A DNA stretch of 64,000 nt from Megaustenia siamemsis (GCA_032433765.1 JAVIAB010000046.1:65604375-65668374); one strand, 5' to 3'. Counted from the first letter of the stretch, positions 1-13,457 are shown. The notes: generated from the sequence alone by a model not told the origin. Program-made: numbers and translations.

Positions 1-592
1 TCTAGCTACAACTACCTGGGACATACTATATCCAGTGATGGAAAATGTACAACTGAAATAAACAAAAGAATAGGTATGGCAAAATGTAATATTAATGTCA
101 TGAAAAATATACTAACATCAAAACAAATAACACCAGGACTAAAATTAAGAATAGCAAATTATAACATCTTCTCAATATTCCTGTATGGTGCAGAAACATG
201 GACATTAGACAAGAAAACAGGACACGAAATTGAAGCCTTTGAAATGTGGATTTATAGAAGAATATGTAGAATTGGATGGAAAGAAAAGAAAACAAACGAT
301 GAAGTCTTAAAACAACTAAAAATGAAAAGAGAACTACTAAACACAATTCAAAGAAGACAAATGCGATTTTGGGGCCATGTTAACAGACACAACAGCGTAC
401 TAAAAGTTATCTTGGAAAAGAAATACAAGGTAAAAGAGGCAGAGGTACACCAAGACTAACATGGACGAGTAACATCAAAAGATGGACAAGTCAACCTATG
501 ACAATCTGCACCATCAAAGCAAGAGCCAAAGTGGAATGGCGCTCCATGGTAGCCAAACTTCGATGCGGAGACGGTACTCAATGATGATGATA
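1..592 (+). mobile_element. 3' end of a non-LTR (LINE) retrotransposon, 5' part outside window
   Basis: Frame 1 is open from the first base and encodes the C-terminal part of a LINE ORF2. It has YLGHTIS near the start, LYGAETWTL, then AFEMWIYRRICRIGW and RRQMRFWGHV, a conserved block following the reverse transcriptase. At about 415-430 the conserved frame moves (a 1-base shift) to frame 3, which continues GKRGRGTPRLTW and KLRCGDGTQ and stops at 582-584. The element ends in a short (ATG)n run at 581-592, a usual LINE tail. The 18-bp minisatellite begins directly after. It is inactive at least through the frameshift. The clade (RTE, CR1 or Jockey-like) cannot be set from this piece. Confidence 0.85.
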
Positions 593-600
593 ATTTACTC

Positions 601-3600
601 TATATAGATAGTGGGGTAAATATAGATAGTGGAGTAAATATAGATAGTGGGGTAAATATAGATAGTGGAGTAAATATAGATAGTGGGGTAAATATAGATA
701 GTGGAGTAAATATAGATAGTGGGGTAAATATAGATAGTGGAGTAAATATAGATAGTGGGGTAAATATAGACAGTGGGGTAAATATAGATAGTGGAGTAAA
801 TATAGATAGTGGGGTAAATATAGATAGTGGAATAAATGAAGATACTGGAATAAATATAGATAGTGGAGTAAATATAGATAGTGGAGTAAATATAGATAGT
901 GGAATAAATGAAGATACTGGAATAAATATAGATAGTGGAGTAAATATAGATAGTGGAGTAAATATAGATAGTGGGGTAAATATAGATAGTGGAGTAAATA
1001 TAGATAGTGGGGTAAATATAGATAGTGGAGTAAATATAGATAGTGGAGTAAATATAGATAGTGGGGTAAATATAGATAGTGGAATAAATATAGATAGTGG
1101 AGTAAATATAGATAGTGGGGTAAATATAGATAGTGGGGTAAATATAGATAGTGGGGTAAATATAGATAGTGGGGTAAATATAGATAGTGGGGTAAATATA
1201 GATAGTGGGGTAAATATAGATAGTGGGGTAAATATAGATAGTGGGGTAAATATAGATAGTGGAGTAAATATAGATAGTGGGGTAAATATAGATAGTGGAG
1301 TAAATATAGATAGTGGGGTAAATATAGATAGTGGAGTAAATATAGATAGTGGGGTAAATATAGATAGTGGAGTAAATATAGATAGTGGAGTAAATATAGA
1401 TAGTGGAGTAAATATAGATAGTGGAGTAAATATAGATAGTGGAATAAATGAAGATACTGGAATAAATATAGATAGTGGAGTAAATATAGATAGTGGAGTA
1501 AATATAGATAGTGGGGTAAATATAGATAGTGGAGTAAATATAGATAGTGGGGTAAATATAGATAGTGGAGTAAATATAGATAGTGGAGTAAATATAGATA
1601 GTGGGGTAAATATAGATAGTGGAATAAATATAGATAGTGGAGTAAATATAGATAGTGGGGTAAATATAGATAGTGGGGTAAATATAGATAGTGGGGTAAA
1701 TATAGATAGTGGGGTAAATATAGATAGTGGGGTAAATATAGATAGTGGAGTAAATATAGATAGTGGGGTAAATATAGATAGTGGAGTAAATATAGATAGT
1801 GGGGTAAATATAGATAGTGGAGTAAATATAGATAGTGGGGTAAATATAGATAGTGGAGTAAATATAGATAGTGGGGTAAATATAGATAGTGGAGTAAATA
1901 TAGATAGTGGGGTAAATATAGATAGTGGAGTAAATATAGATAGTGGAGTAAATATAGATAGTGGGGTAAATATAGATAGTGGAATAAATATAGATAGTGG
2001 AGTAAATATAGATAGTGGGGTAAATATAGATAGTGGGGTAAATATAGATAGTGGGGTAAATATAGATAATGGAGTAAATATAGATAGTGGGGTAAATATA
2101 GATAGTGGGGTAAATATAGATAGTGGGGTAAATATAGATAGTGGAGTAAATATAGATAGTGGGGTAAATATAGACACTGGAATAAACATAGATAGTGGAG
2201 TAAACATAGATAGTGGAGTAAATATAGATAGTGGAGTAAATATAGATACTGGAAAAAATATATAGATAGTGGAGTAAATATAGATAGTGGAGTAAATATA
2301 GATAGTGGAAAAAATATAGATAGTGGAGTAAATATAGATAGTGGAGTAAATATAGATAGTGGAGTAAATATAGATAGTGGAACAAATATAGATAGTGGAA
2401 AAAATATAGATAGTGGAGTAAATATAGATAGTGAATAAATATAGATAGTGGAAAAAATAAATATAGATAGTGGAATAAATTTAGATAGTAGAATAAATGT
2501 AGATAGTGGAGTAAATATAGATAGTGGAATAAATATAGATAGTGGAGTAAATATAGATAGTGGAATAAATATATATAGTGGAATAAATTTAAAAATAGTG
2601 TTATAAATATAGATACTGGAAAAAATATAGATAGTAGAATAAATATAGATAGTGGAGTAAATATAGATAGTGGAATAAATATAGATAGTGGAGTAAATAT
2701 AGATAGTGGAATATATAGATACTATAATAAATATAGATAGTGGATTAAATATAGATAGGGGAGTAAATATAGATAGTGGAGTAAATATAGATAGTGGAAT
2801 AAATATAGATAGTGGAGTAAATATAGATAGTGGAATAAATATAGATAGTGGTGTAAATATAGATAGTGGAATAAATATAGATACTGGAATAAATATAGAT
2901 AGTGGGGTAAATATAGATAGTGGAGTAAATATAGATAGTGGAGTAAATATAGGTAGTGGAGTAAATATAGATAGTGGAAAATATAGATACTGGAATAAAT
3001 ATAAATAGTGGAGTAAATATAGATAGTGGAGTAAATATAGATAGTGGAGTAAATATAGATAGTGGAAAAAATATAGATAGTGGAGTAAATATAGATAGTG
3101 GAGTAAATATAGATAGTGGAGTAAATATAGATAGTGGAGCAAATATAGATAGTGGAGAAAATATAGATAGTGGAGTAAATATAGATAGTGGAATAAATAT
3201 AGATAGTGGAAAAAATAAATATAGATAGTGGAATAAATTTAGATAGTTGAATAAATGTAGATAGTGGAGTAAATATAGATAGTGGAATAAATATAGATAG
3301 TGGAGTAAATATAGATAGTGGAATAAATATAGATAGTGGAATAAATTTAAAAATAGTGGAATAAATGAAGATACTGGAATAAATATAGATAGTGGAGTAA
3401 ATATAGATAGTGGAGTAAATATAGATAGTGGAATAAATATAGATAGTGGAGTAAATATAGATAGTGGAATATATAGATACTATAATAAATATAGATAGTG
3501 GAGTAAATATAGATAGTGGAGTAAATATAGATAGTGGAGTAAATATAGATAGTGGAATAAATATAGATAGTGGTGTAAATATAGATAGTGGAATAAATAT

Positions 3601-4914
3601 AGATACTGGAATAAATATAGATTGTGGGGTAAATATAGATAGTGGAGTAAATATAGATAGTGGAGTAAATATAGGTAGTGGAGTAAATATAGATAGTGGA
3701 GTAAATATAGATAGTGGAAAATATAGATACTGGAATAAATATAAATAGTGGAGTAAATATAGATAGTGGAGTAATATAGATAGTGGAAAAAATATAGATA
3801 GTGGAGTAAATATAGATAGTGGAGTAAATATAGATAGTGGAGTAAATATAGATAGTGGAATAAATATAGATAGTGGAATAAATATAGATAGTGGAATAAA
3901 TATAGATAGTGGAGTAAATAAAGATAGTGGAAAATATAGATACTGGAATAAATATAGATAGTGAGTAAATATAGATAGTGGAAAATATAGATAGTGGAAT
4001 AAACATAGATAGTGGAGTAAATATAGATAGTGGAATAAATATAGATAGTGGAATAAATATAGATAGTGGAGTAAATATAGATAGTGAATAGATATAGATA
4101 GTGGAATAAATATAGATACTGGAATAAATTTAGAAAGTAGAATAAATATAGTTATGGAATAAATTTAGATTGTGGAATAAATATAGATACAGGAATAAAT
4201 TTAGATAGTGGAATAAATATAGATAGTGGAGTAAATATAGATATTGGAGTAAATATAGATAGTGGAACAAATATATATAGTGGAGTAAATATAGATAGTG
4301 GAGTAAATATAGATAGTGGAATAAATATAGCTAGTGGAATAAATATAGATAGTGGAGTAAATATAGATAGTGGAAAAATATAGATACTGGAATAAATATA
4401 GATAGTGGAGTAAATATAGATAGTGGAAAATATAGATATTATAATAAATATAGATAGTGGAGTAAATATAGATAGTGGAGTACATGTAGATAGTGGAGTA
4501 CATGTAGATGGTGGAGTACATGTAGATGGTGGAGTACATGTAGATAGTGGAGTACATGTAGATGGTGGAGTACATGTAGATGGCGGAGTACATGTAGATG
4601 GTTAAGTACATATAGATGGTGGAGTACATATAGATGGCGGAGTACATGTAGATGGCGGAGTACATGTAGATGGCGGAGTACATATAGATGGCGGAGTACA
4701 TGTAGATGGTGGAGTACATTTAGATGGCGGAGTACATATAGATGGCGGGGTACATATAGATGGTGGAGTACATGTAGATGGTGGAGTACATATAGATGTT
4801 GGAGTACATGTAGATGGTGGAGTACATATAGATAGTGGAGTACATATAGATGGTGGAGTACATATAGATGGTGGAGTACATATAGATGGTGGAGTACAAG
4901 TAGATGGTGGAGTA
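601..4914. repeat. 18-bp minisatellite array, about 240 units
   Basis: The unit is GTAAATATAGATAGTGGR, repeated with little change. GTGGGG and GTGGAG units alternate in long stretches, giving a 36-bp super-period. Blocks are duplicated: about 2440-3197 recurs at 3198-3955 (offset 758 bp), and the marker AATAAATGAAGATACTGG recurs at 831, 903, 1443 and 3360. From about 4480 a diverged subfamily (GTACATGTAGATGGTGGA) takes over. Long open frames on both strands are by-products of an 18-bp unit. Confidence 0.97.
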
Positions 4915-5430
4915 AGCAAAGCTGCATATCAAAGTTTGGAAGTTGTGCCCGACAGCTCGCATTGGTGAGCTACACAAATCCTGACACTGCTCCACCTATT
5001 CAGGGTGCCCCCTTTCTTATCCCCTCCACCCCGAGAAATAAACAAATCAAGAGCGAGAGAAGGCAATCCTGGTACTGAGAAACGTCATGCTGGAGTCGGA
5101 GATACCACCGTTTGCTGATAAAGTCACACTTTGACTTGGAAGTACTCTTTGTGTGTGTGCGTTCGCGTGTGTGTGTGCGTGTGCGTGCGTGCGCGGCGTG
5201 CGAGCGTGTTTTTGTGTGTGTGTGTGACAGCTTTACAAAATGAAGCGGACTTGAGCATTGCCCGGCTTCAAGAGCTCCATGATGGTGACGCTCCGAGAGT
5301 GGCTTGGCTATTTGTTTTACCGTCAGTGAACTAGCCCTGTCAGGGCTGAAGGCACTTACTGGAGCTATTTTAGGACCTATCAAATGTTCATGAAACATGA
5401 ATGTCAAGGTTGACATGACTCTTTGTTGTT
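4915..5430. other. Unique island with a GT-rich microsatellite
   Basis: Non-repetitive DNA between two arrays. It includes an impure (GT)n/(GC) run at about 5146-5227. Short frames exist on the minus strand, including one after an AG at about 5114, but none resembles a known family. I make no gene call. Confidence 0.5.
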
Positions 5431-5439
5431 TTGTCTGGT

Positions 5440-5870
5440 CTCATTCATACCAAGTGGTTCAGCCATTCATTTGTTGTTTTGTCTGGTCTCACTCATACCA
5501 AGTGGTTCAACCATTTCATTTGTTGTTTTGTCTGCTCTCATTCATATCAAGTGATTCAACCATTTCATTTGTTGTTTTGTCTGCTCTCATTCATACCAAG
5601 TGGTTCAACCATTTCATTTGTTGTTTTGTCTGCTCTCATTCATACCAAGTGGTTCAACCATTTCATTTGTTGTTTTGTCTGCTCTCATTCATACCAAGTA
5701 GTTCAACCATTTCATTTGTTGTTTTGTCTGGTCTCACTCATATCAAGTGGTTCAACCATTTCATTTGTTGTCTTGTCTGCTCTCATTCATACCAAGTGGT
5801 TCAACCATTTCATTTGTTGTTTCGTCTGCTCTCATTCATACCAAGTGGTTCAACCATTTCATTTGTTGTT
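5440..5870. repeat. 49-bp tandem repeat, about 9 units
   Basis: The phrase CAAGTGGTTCAACCATTTC recurs every 49 bp (5501, 5550, 5599 and on). Two overlapping plus-strand frames run through it only because the 49-bp unit lacks stops. Confidence 0.95.
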
Positions 5871-6001
5871 TGTATATTTCAAACACGGTTTAATACCGAT
5901 CTGCTCTCACCTTCACATTCCTTCCATCTTTGTTTTCTTTTTCTCAAGCTCTCATTTTACAGGTTGTGATCTTCTGTGTGTAGGGTGCGCGCGCACACAC
6001 T

Positions 6002-6032
<31 letters not shown>

Positions 6033-6285
6033 ACTTGAGCCTTGTAAAATTGAATTGATTTCGGCCGGAACGCTTTATGACGTAATGTTCAGATATATTT
6101 TATGCTAACGTTGTCGGACTTGTATTTTGCGTCAAAAAACTATTGTATTAGCGAACAATAGTGAGCCACATTTGTATTAGCGAACAATAGTGAGCCACAT
6201 TTGTATTAAGAGCAATTTCCTGTGTCCAGCAGTCGATACGCCCTGGATACTGGCCACATATTTCTAAAAGTAGATGAACTTGGCC
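5871..6285. other. Unique stretch with a CA microsatellite and a short direct repeat
   Basis: A (CA)n tract lies at about 5990-6032. A roughly 30-bp unit containing TTGTATTAGCGAACAATAG occurs twice at about 6140-6200, with a partial third. No coding signal seen. Confidence 0.6.
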
Positions 6286-7215
6286 CCACCCACAGACAAC
6301 ACGACACTAACATGATCTCGTCTTGTTGGAAAGGGGACTGCCTCAACATCGGCTCTGAGTTGGCACACATCAAGTGCCCAGGCTGTCACCACACACAGAC
6401 AACACGACACTAACATGATCTCGTCTTGTTGGACCGGGGCTACCTCAACACCAGGTCGGAGTTGGCACACATCAAGTGCCCAGGCTGTCACCACCCACAG
6501 ACAACACGACACTAACATGATCTCGTTTTGCTGGACCGGGGACTGCCTCAACATCGATTCTGAGTTTGGCACACATCAAGTGCCCAGGCTGTCACCACCC
6601 ACAGACAACACGACACTAACATGATCTCGTCTTGTTGGACCGGGGACTGCCTCAACATCGGCTCTGAGTTGGCACACATCAAGTGCCCAGGCTGTCACCA
6701 CCCACAGACAACACGACACTAACATGATCTCGTCTGTTGGACCGGGGACTGCCTCAACATCGGCTCTGAGTTGGCACACATCAAGTGCCCAGGCTGTCAC
6801 CACCACAGACAACACGACACTAACATGATCTCGTCTTGTTGGACCGGGGGCTACCTCAACACCAGATCTGAGTTTGGCACACATCAAGTGCCCAGGCTGT
6901 CACCACCCACAGACAACACGACACTAACATGATCTCGTCTTGTTGGACCGGGGACTGCTCAAACACTGGCTCTGAGTGGCACACATCAAGTGCCCAGGCT
7001 GTCACCACCCACAGACAACACGACACTAACATGATCTCGTCTTGTTGGACCGGGACATCCTCAACACCAGATCTGAGTTTGGCACACATCAAGTGCCCAG
7101 GCTGTCACCACCCACAGACAACACGACACTAACATGATCTCGTCTTGTTGGACCGGGGACTGCCTCAACACTGGCTCTGAGTTGGCACACATCAAGTGCC
7201 CAGGCTGTCACGACA
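6286..7215. repeat. 102-105-bp tandem repeat, about 9 units
   Basis: ACGACACTAACATGATCTCG recurs at 6301, 6404, 6506 and on. Units differ by small indels and by an ACTGCCTCAACAT versus CTACCTCAACACC variant. Confidence 0.95.
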
Positions 7216-7344
7216 ACTGCACGGTAGTTGACGCAGATGCTTTTCTGACTGTGGGGAGACCATGAGACCATTGGCTCACTTGGCTGCAGGAATACAAGAT
7301 TGGACAAGTCTGAACGTTGAAAGTCTGGAGGTCGGTGGAAGAAA

Positions 7345-8026
7345 ATAGAAAGTGTTGATTTTGTTGTTGTGTCTCTAGTGATGTTGGAGAAGTGTTGATT
7401 TTGTTGTTGTGTCTCTAGTGATGTTGGAGAAGTGTTGATTTGTTGTTGTGTCTCTAGTGATGTTGGAGAAGTGTTGATTTTGTTGTTATGTCTCTAGTGA
7501 TGTTGGAGAAGTGTTGATTTTATTGTTATGTCTCTAGTGATGTTGGAGAAGTGTTGAGTTTGTTATTGTGTCTCTAGTGATGTTGGAGAAGTGTTGATTT
7601 TGTTGTTATGTCTCTAGTGATGTGGAGAAGTGTTGATTTTGTTGTTATGTCTCTAGTGATGTTGGAGAAGTGTTGATTTTGTTGTTGTGTGTGTTGGAGA
7701 AGTGTTGATTTTGTTGTTGTGTCTCTAGTGATGTTGGAGAAGTGTTGATTTTGTCGTTATGTCTCTAGTGATGTTGGAGAAGTGTTGAGTTTGTCGTTAT
7801 GTCTCTAGTGATGTTGGAGAAGTGTTGAGTTTGTCGTTATGTCTCTAGTGATGTTGGAGAAGTGTTGAGTTTGTCGTTATGTCTCTAGTGATGTTGGAGA
7901 AGTGTTGAGTTTGTCGTTATGTCTCTAGTGATGTTGGAGAAGTGTTGAGTTGTCGTTATGTCTCTAGTGATGTTGGAGAAGTGTTGAGTTTGTCTTATGT
8001 CTCTAGTGATGTTGGAGAAGTGTTGA
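7345..8026. repeat. 40-bp tandem repeat, about 17 units
   Basis: ATGTTGGAGAAGTGTTGATT recurs every 40 bp (7381, 7421 and on). The right half drifts to a variant with GTTGAGTTTGTCGTTATG. Confidence 0.96.
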
Positions 8027-8289
8027 GCCTCAGAGAAGGAACATCGCAGTCGATAAATCTGGTAGAAGGGAGGTTGGTACACCATCATGTGCCAGACACA
8101 GCTTTGTTTAACTTCTTGTGTGTACATGATGTTTAGAATCCCAAAAAGATGGGTTCTGCAAGTTCTCGAGAATTCTAAACAGATGGAAATGTCTGTTGGA
8201 CTTTAGTAGGGAAGAAACACTAGAAGTGAGGTCTTCAGGTCAGAATGTGAGAAGATGATGGTAGTAACTAGAGGGAGGGGGACCCCTTT
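8027..8289. other. Unique spacer between arrays
   Basis: About 260 bp without repeats. No gene, RNA or element recognised. Confidence 0.5.
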
Positions 8290-11200
8290 TTGCAGGGACA
8301 AGCGAGCTAACTCCAACCGCCGACCCCCTGTTGGCAGGGACAAGGGAGCTAACTCTCAGCGCCACCGCCGGCCCCCTGTTCGCAGGGACAAGCGAGCTAA
8401 CTCTCAGCGCCACCGCCGGCCCCCTGTTGGCAGGGACAAGCGAGCTGACTCTCAGCACCGCCGGCCCCCTGTTGGCAAGGACAAGCGAGTTAACTCTCAG
8501 CACCGCCGGCCCCTGTTGGCAGGGACAAGCGAGCTAACTCTCAGCGCCACCGCCGGCTACCTGTTGGCAGGGACAAGCGAGCTAACTCTCAGCACCGCCG
8601 GCCCCCTGTTGGCAGGGACAAGCGATTAACTCTCAGCGCCACCGCCGGCCCCCTGTTAGCAGGGACAAGCGAGCTAAACTCTCAGCGCCACCGCCGGCCC
8701 CCTGTTAGCAGTGACAAGCGAGCTAACTCTCAGCACCGGCCGGCCCCCTGTTGGCAGGGACAAGCGAGCTAACTCTCAGCGCCGCCGGCCCCCTGTTGGC
8801 AGGGACAAGCGAGTTAACTCTCAGCGCCACCGCCGGCCCCCTGTTGGCAGGGACAAGCGAGCTAACTCTCAGCACCGCCGGCCCCCTGTTGGCAGGGACA
8901 AGCGAGCTAACTCTCAGCACCACCGCCGGCCCCTGTTGGTAGGGACAAGCGAGCTAACTCTCAGCGCCACCGCCGGCCCCCTGTTGGCAGGGACAAGCGA
9001 GCTAACTCTCAGCACCGCCGGCCCCTGTTGGCAGGGACAAGCGAGCTAACTCTCAGCACCGCCGGCCCCTGTTGGCAGGAACAAGCGAGCTAACTCTCAG
9101 CGCCACCGCCGGCCCCCTGTGGCAGGGACAAGCGAGCTAACTCTCAGCACCGCCGGCCCCTGTGGCAGGGACAAGCGAGCTAACTCTCAGCGCCGCCGGT
9201 CCCCTGTTGGCAGGGACAAGCGAGCTAACTCTCAGCACCACACCGGCCCCCTGTTGGTAGGGACAAGCGAGCTAACTCTCAGCGCCACCGCGGCCCCCTG
9301 TTGGCAGGGACAAGCGAGCTAACTCTCAGCACCGCCGGCCCCCTGTTGGCAGGGACAAGCGAGCTAACTCTCAGCACCGCCGGCCCCCTGTGGCAGGAAC
9401 AAGCGAGCTAACTCTCAGCGCCACCACGGCCCCCTGTTGGCAGGGACAAGCGAGCTACTTTTCAGCACCGCCGGCCCCCTGTGGCAGGGACAAGCGAGCT
9501 AACTTCAGCGCCGCCGGTCCCCTGTTGGCAGGGACAAGCGAGCTAACTCTCAGCGCCGCCGGCCCCCTGTTGGCAGGGACAAGCGAGCTAACTCTCAGCA
9601 CCGCCGGCCCCCTGTTGGCAGGGACAAGAGAGCAAACTCTCAGCGCCGCCGGCCCCTGTTGGCAGGGACAAGCGAGCTAACTCTCAGCACCGCCGGCCCC
9701 CTGTTGGCAGGGACAAGCGAGCTAACTCTCAGCGCCACCGCCGGCCCCCTGTTGGCAAGGGACAAGCGAGCTAACTCTCAGCGCCACCGCCGGCCCCCTG
9801 TTGGCAGGGACAAGCGAGCTAACTCTCAGCGCCGCCGGCCCCTGTTGGCAGGGACAAGCGAGCTAACTCTCAGCGCCGCCGGCCCCCTGTAGGCAGGGAC
9901 AAGCGAGCTAACTCTCAGCACCGCCGGCCCCCTGTTGGCAGGGACAAGCGAGCTAACTCAGAGCGCCACCGCCGGCCCCTGTTGGCAGGGACAAGCGAGC
10001 TAACTCTCAGCGCCACCGCCGGCCCCTGTGGCAGAGACAAGCGAGCTAACTCTCAGCACCGCGGGCCCCCTGTTGGCAGGGACAAGCGAGCTAACTCTCA
10101 GCGCCACCGCCGGCCCCTGTTGGCAGGACAAGCGAGCTAACTCTCAGCGCCGCCGGCCCCTGTTGGCAGGGACAAGCGAGCTAACTCTCAGCGCCGCCGC
10201 CGGCCCCCTGTTGGCAGGGACAAGCGAGCTAACTCTCAGCGCCGCCGCCGGCCCCCTGTTGGCAGGGACAAGCGAGCTAACTCTCAGCGCCACCGCCGGC
10301 CCTGTTGGCAGGGACAAGCGAGCTAACTCTCAGCGCCGCCGCCGGCCCCTGTTGGCAGGGACAAGCGAGCTAACTCTCAGCGCCGCCGCCGGCCCCTGTT
10401 GGCAGGGACAAGCGAGCTAACTCTCAGCGCCGCCGGCCCCCTGTTGGCAGGGACAAGCGAGCTAACTCTCAGCGCCGCCGCCGGCCCCTGTTGGCAGGGA
10501 CAAGCGAGCTAACTCTCAGCGCCGCCGGCCCCCTGTTGCAGGGACAAGCGAGCTAACTCTCAGCGCCGCCGGCCCCCTGTTGGCAGGAACAAGCGAGCTA
10601 ACTCTCAGCGCCACCGCCGGCCCCCTGTAGGCAGGGACAAGCGAGCTAACTCTCAGCGCCGCCGGCCCCTGTAGGCAGGGACAAGCGAGCTAACTCTCAG
10701 CACGCCAGCCCCTGTGGCAGGGACAAGCGAGCTAACTCTCAGCACCGCAGGCCCCCTGTAGGCAGGGAGAAGCGAGCTAACTCTCAGCACCGCCGGCCCC
10801 CTGTAGGCAGGGACAAGCGAGCTAACTCTCAGCACCGCCGGCCCCTGTTGGCAGGGACAAGCGAGCTAACTCTCAGCACCGCCGGCCCCCTGTAGGCAGG
10901 GACAAGCGAGCTAACTCTCAGCACCGCCGGCCCCCTGTTGGCAGGGACAAGCGAGCTAACTCTCAGCACCGCCGGCCCTGTAGGCAGGGACAAGCGAGCT
11001 AACTCTCAGCACCGCCGGCCCCCTGTTGGCAGGGACAAGCGAGCTAACTCTCAGCACCGCCGGCCCCCTGTTGGCAGGGACAAGCGAGCTAACACTCAGC
11101 GCCACCGCCGGCCCCTGTTGGACGGGACAAGCGAGCTAACTCTCAGCGCCGCTGGCCCCCTGTTGGCAGGGACAAGCGAGCTAACTCTCAGCGCCGCCGC

Positions 11201-11994
11201 CGGCCCCTGTTGGCAGGGACAAGCGAGCTAACTCTCAGCGCCACCGCCGGCCCCCTGTTGGCAGGGACAAGCGAGCTAACTCTCAGCGCCGCCGGCCCCC
11301 TGTTGGCAGGGACAAGCGAGCTAACTCTCAGCGCCGCCGGCCCCCTGTTGGCAGGGACAAGCGAGCTAACTCTCAGCGCCGCCGGGCCCCTGTTGGCAGG
11401 GACAAGCGAGCTAACTCTCAGCGCCGCCGCCGGCCCCCTGTTGGGCAGGGACAAGCGAGCTAACTCTCAGCGCCACCGCCGGCCCCCTGTTGGCAGGGAC
11501 AAGCGAGCTAACACTCAGCGCCACCGCCGGCCCCCTGTTGGCAGGGACAAGCGAGCTAACTCTCAGCGCCGCCGGCCCCCTGTTGGCAGGGACAAGCGAG
11601 CTAACTCTCAGCGCCGCCGGCCCCTGTTGGCAGGACAAGCGAGCTAACACTCAGCGCCACCGCCGGCCCCTGTTGGCAGGGACAAGCGAGCTAACTCTCA
11701 GCGCCCGCCGGCCCCCTGTTGGCAGGGACAAGCGAGCTAAACTCTCAGCGCCGCCGGCCCCCTGTTGGCAGGGACAAGCGAGCTAACACTCAGCGCCACC
11801 GCCGGCCCCCTGTTGGCAGGGACAAGCGAGCTAACTCTCAGCGCCACCGCCGGCCCCCTGTTGGCAGGGACAAGCGAGCTAACTCTCAGCGCCGCCGGCC
11901 CCCTGTTGGCAGGGACAAGCGAGCTAACACTCAGCGCCACCGCCGGCCCCCTGTTGGCAGGGACAAGCGAGCTAACTCTCAGCGCCGCCGGCCC
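8290..11994. repeat. GC-rich 45/48-bp minisatellite, about 80 units
   Basis: The constant part is GACAAGCGAGCTAACTCTCA, followed by a CpG-rich segment that is CGCCACCGCCGG (48-bp units) or CGCCGCCGG (45-bp units), then CCCTGTTGGCAGGG. The 3-bp length difference lets frames run far. Scattered 1-bp losses in C, G or T runs break them. Each unit holds a perfect CCCTG/CAGGG inverted repeat with a 4-base loop. Confidence 0.97.
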
Positions 11995-12395
11995 ACATTT
12001 CCCTCATTTCGGTTGCTCTGGCCGCCAAGTTCAGAGCTAGACCGCGGGGTTTACCATCTGACTACACCGTTCTACCATTCTATTTCCCTCACTGGATTTC
12101 TCAACATTCACCGAGGATTGTACATCAGAGAAGGTAAGGCACTGTTCATGTCTCGCCACATTTGTGCTGGCCTGTGATCACCGACTCGTTGTGTTTGTTC
12201 GATCGGTTAACACACCCGGTCTGGCTGACCCACAACAAAGAATATCTCCATTTTATTGTCCTCACTTTGGCTTCTACAAAAAGTCTATTTTTGTTGCTGT
12301 TTAAAGTGTTTACAAAGAAAGAAATCATTGTGTATATATTTTAATCAATTCTTCATTCACCCAACGAGCACTTGAGAAAGTTCAGTTATACTTGA
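11995..12395. other. Unique island, possible plus-strand splice donor
   Basis: Non-repetitive. A good donor-like sequence (GAGAAG then GTAAGG) lies at about 12130-12140 on the plus strand, at the end of an open stretch. A minus-strand frame also spans 12146-12328. Neither product is recognised. Confidence 0.35.
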
Positions 12396-13020
12396 TGAAT
12401 AGTGATAGCGAGGAAATAATGGGAGAAAGTCCAGTTATATTATATAAGATCAAGATGATTAGTGATTTAAAGGAAATACTGGGAGAAAGTCCAGTTATTG
12501 AGTTATATATAAGATGATTAGTGATTTAAAGGAAATACTGGGAGAAAGTCCAGTTATTGAGTTATATATAAGATGATTAGTGATTTAAAGGAAATATGGG
12601 AGAAAGTCCAGTTATGAGTTATATATAAGATGATTAGTGATTTAAAGGAAATACTGGGAGAAAGTCCAGTTATTATATAATATATAAGATGATTAGTGAT
12701 TTAAAGAAATACTGGAGAAAGTCCAGTTATATATAAGATGATTAGTAATTTAAAGGAAATACTGGAGAAAGTCAGTTATATAATATATAAGATGATTAGT
12801 GATTTAAAGGAAATACTGGGTGAAAGTCAAATTATTATATAAGATGATTAGTGATTTAAAGGAAATACTGGGAGAAAGTCCAGTTATATATAAGATAATT
12901 AGTGATTTAAAGGAAATACTGGAGAAAGTCCAGTTATATAAGATTAGTGATTAAAGCCATTAAAGGAAATACTGGGAGAAAGTCCAGTTGTATAAGATAA
13001 GTGACTTAAGTGATGGCGAG
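12396..13020. repeat. About 59-bp AT-rich tandem repeat, about 11 units
   Basis: GATTAGTGATTTAAAGGAAA and GGGAGAAAGTCCAGTTAT recur with unit lengths from about 50 to 60 because of internal deletions. Confidence 0.93.
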
Positions 13021-13130
13021 AAATACTGGGAGAATAATTGGTTGCGATGGAAAGCTTCAATGATTTCTTTTCATTGAACTGTCAATAAAGGTCAACATTT
13101 AATGAAGCAAACCTGTGGCTTGCAACCTTA

Positions 13131-13457
13131 CTGCTCCATCAAGTCATAGATCCATTCATTTCTTGCTGGCTTCATCAAGTCATAGTCCATTCATTTTTTG
13201 CTGGCTTCATCAAGTCATAGATCCATTCATTTCTTGCTGGCTTCATCAAGTCATAGATCCATTCATTACTTGCTGGCTCCATCAAGTCATAGATCCATTC
13301 ATTACTTGCTGGCTTCATCAAGTCATAGATCCATTCATTTCTTGCTGGCTTCATCAAGTCATAGATCCATTCATTACTTGCTGGCTTCATCAAGTCATAG
13401 ATCCATTCATTTCTTGCTGGCTCCATGAAGTCATAGATCCATTCATTTCTTGCTGGT
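13131..13457. repeat. 36-bp tandem repeat, about 9 units
   Basis: CATCAAGTCATAGATCCATT recurs every 36 bp. All frames stay open only because the unit is 12 codons long. Confidence 0.96.

Noticed and set aside
578..3142. Minus-strand frame of 854 codons and overlapping 596- and 535-codon frames
   Set aside because: All are translations of the 18-bp satellite (hexapeptide repeats). There are no promoter, splice or domain features, and all three minus frames are open alike.
5397..6108. Two plus-strand frames of 190 and 225 codons
   Set aside because: They translate the 49-bp repeat in two frames and end in unrelated low-complexity DNA.
8290..11994. CRISPR-like array
   Set aside because: There are no unique spacers: the whole 45/48-bp unit repeats. 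The setting is eukaryotic and no cas genes are present.
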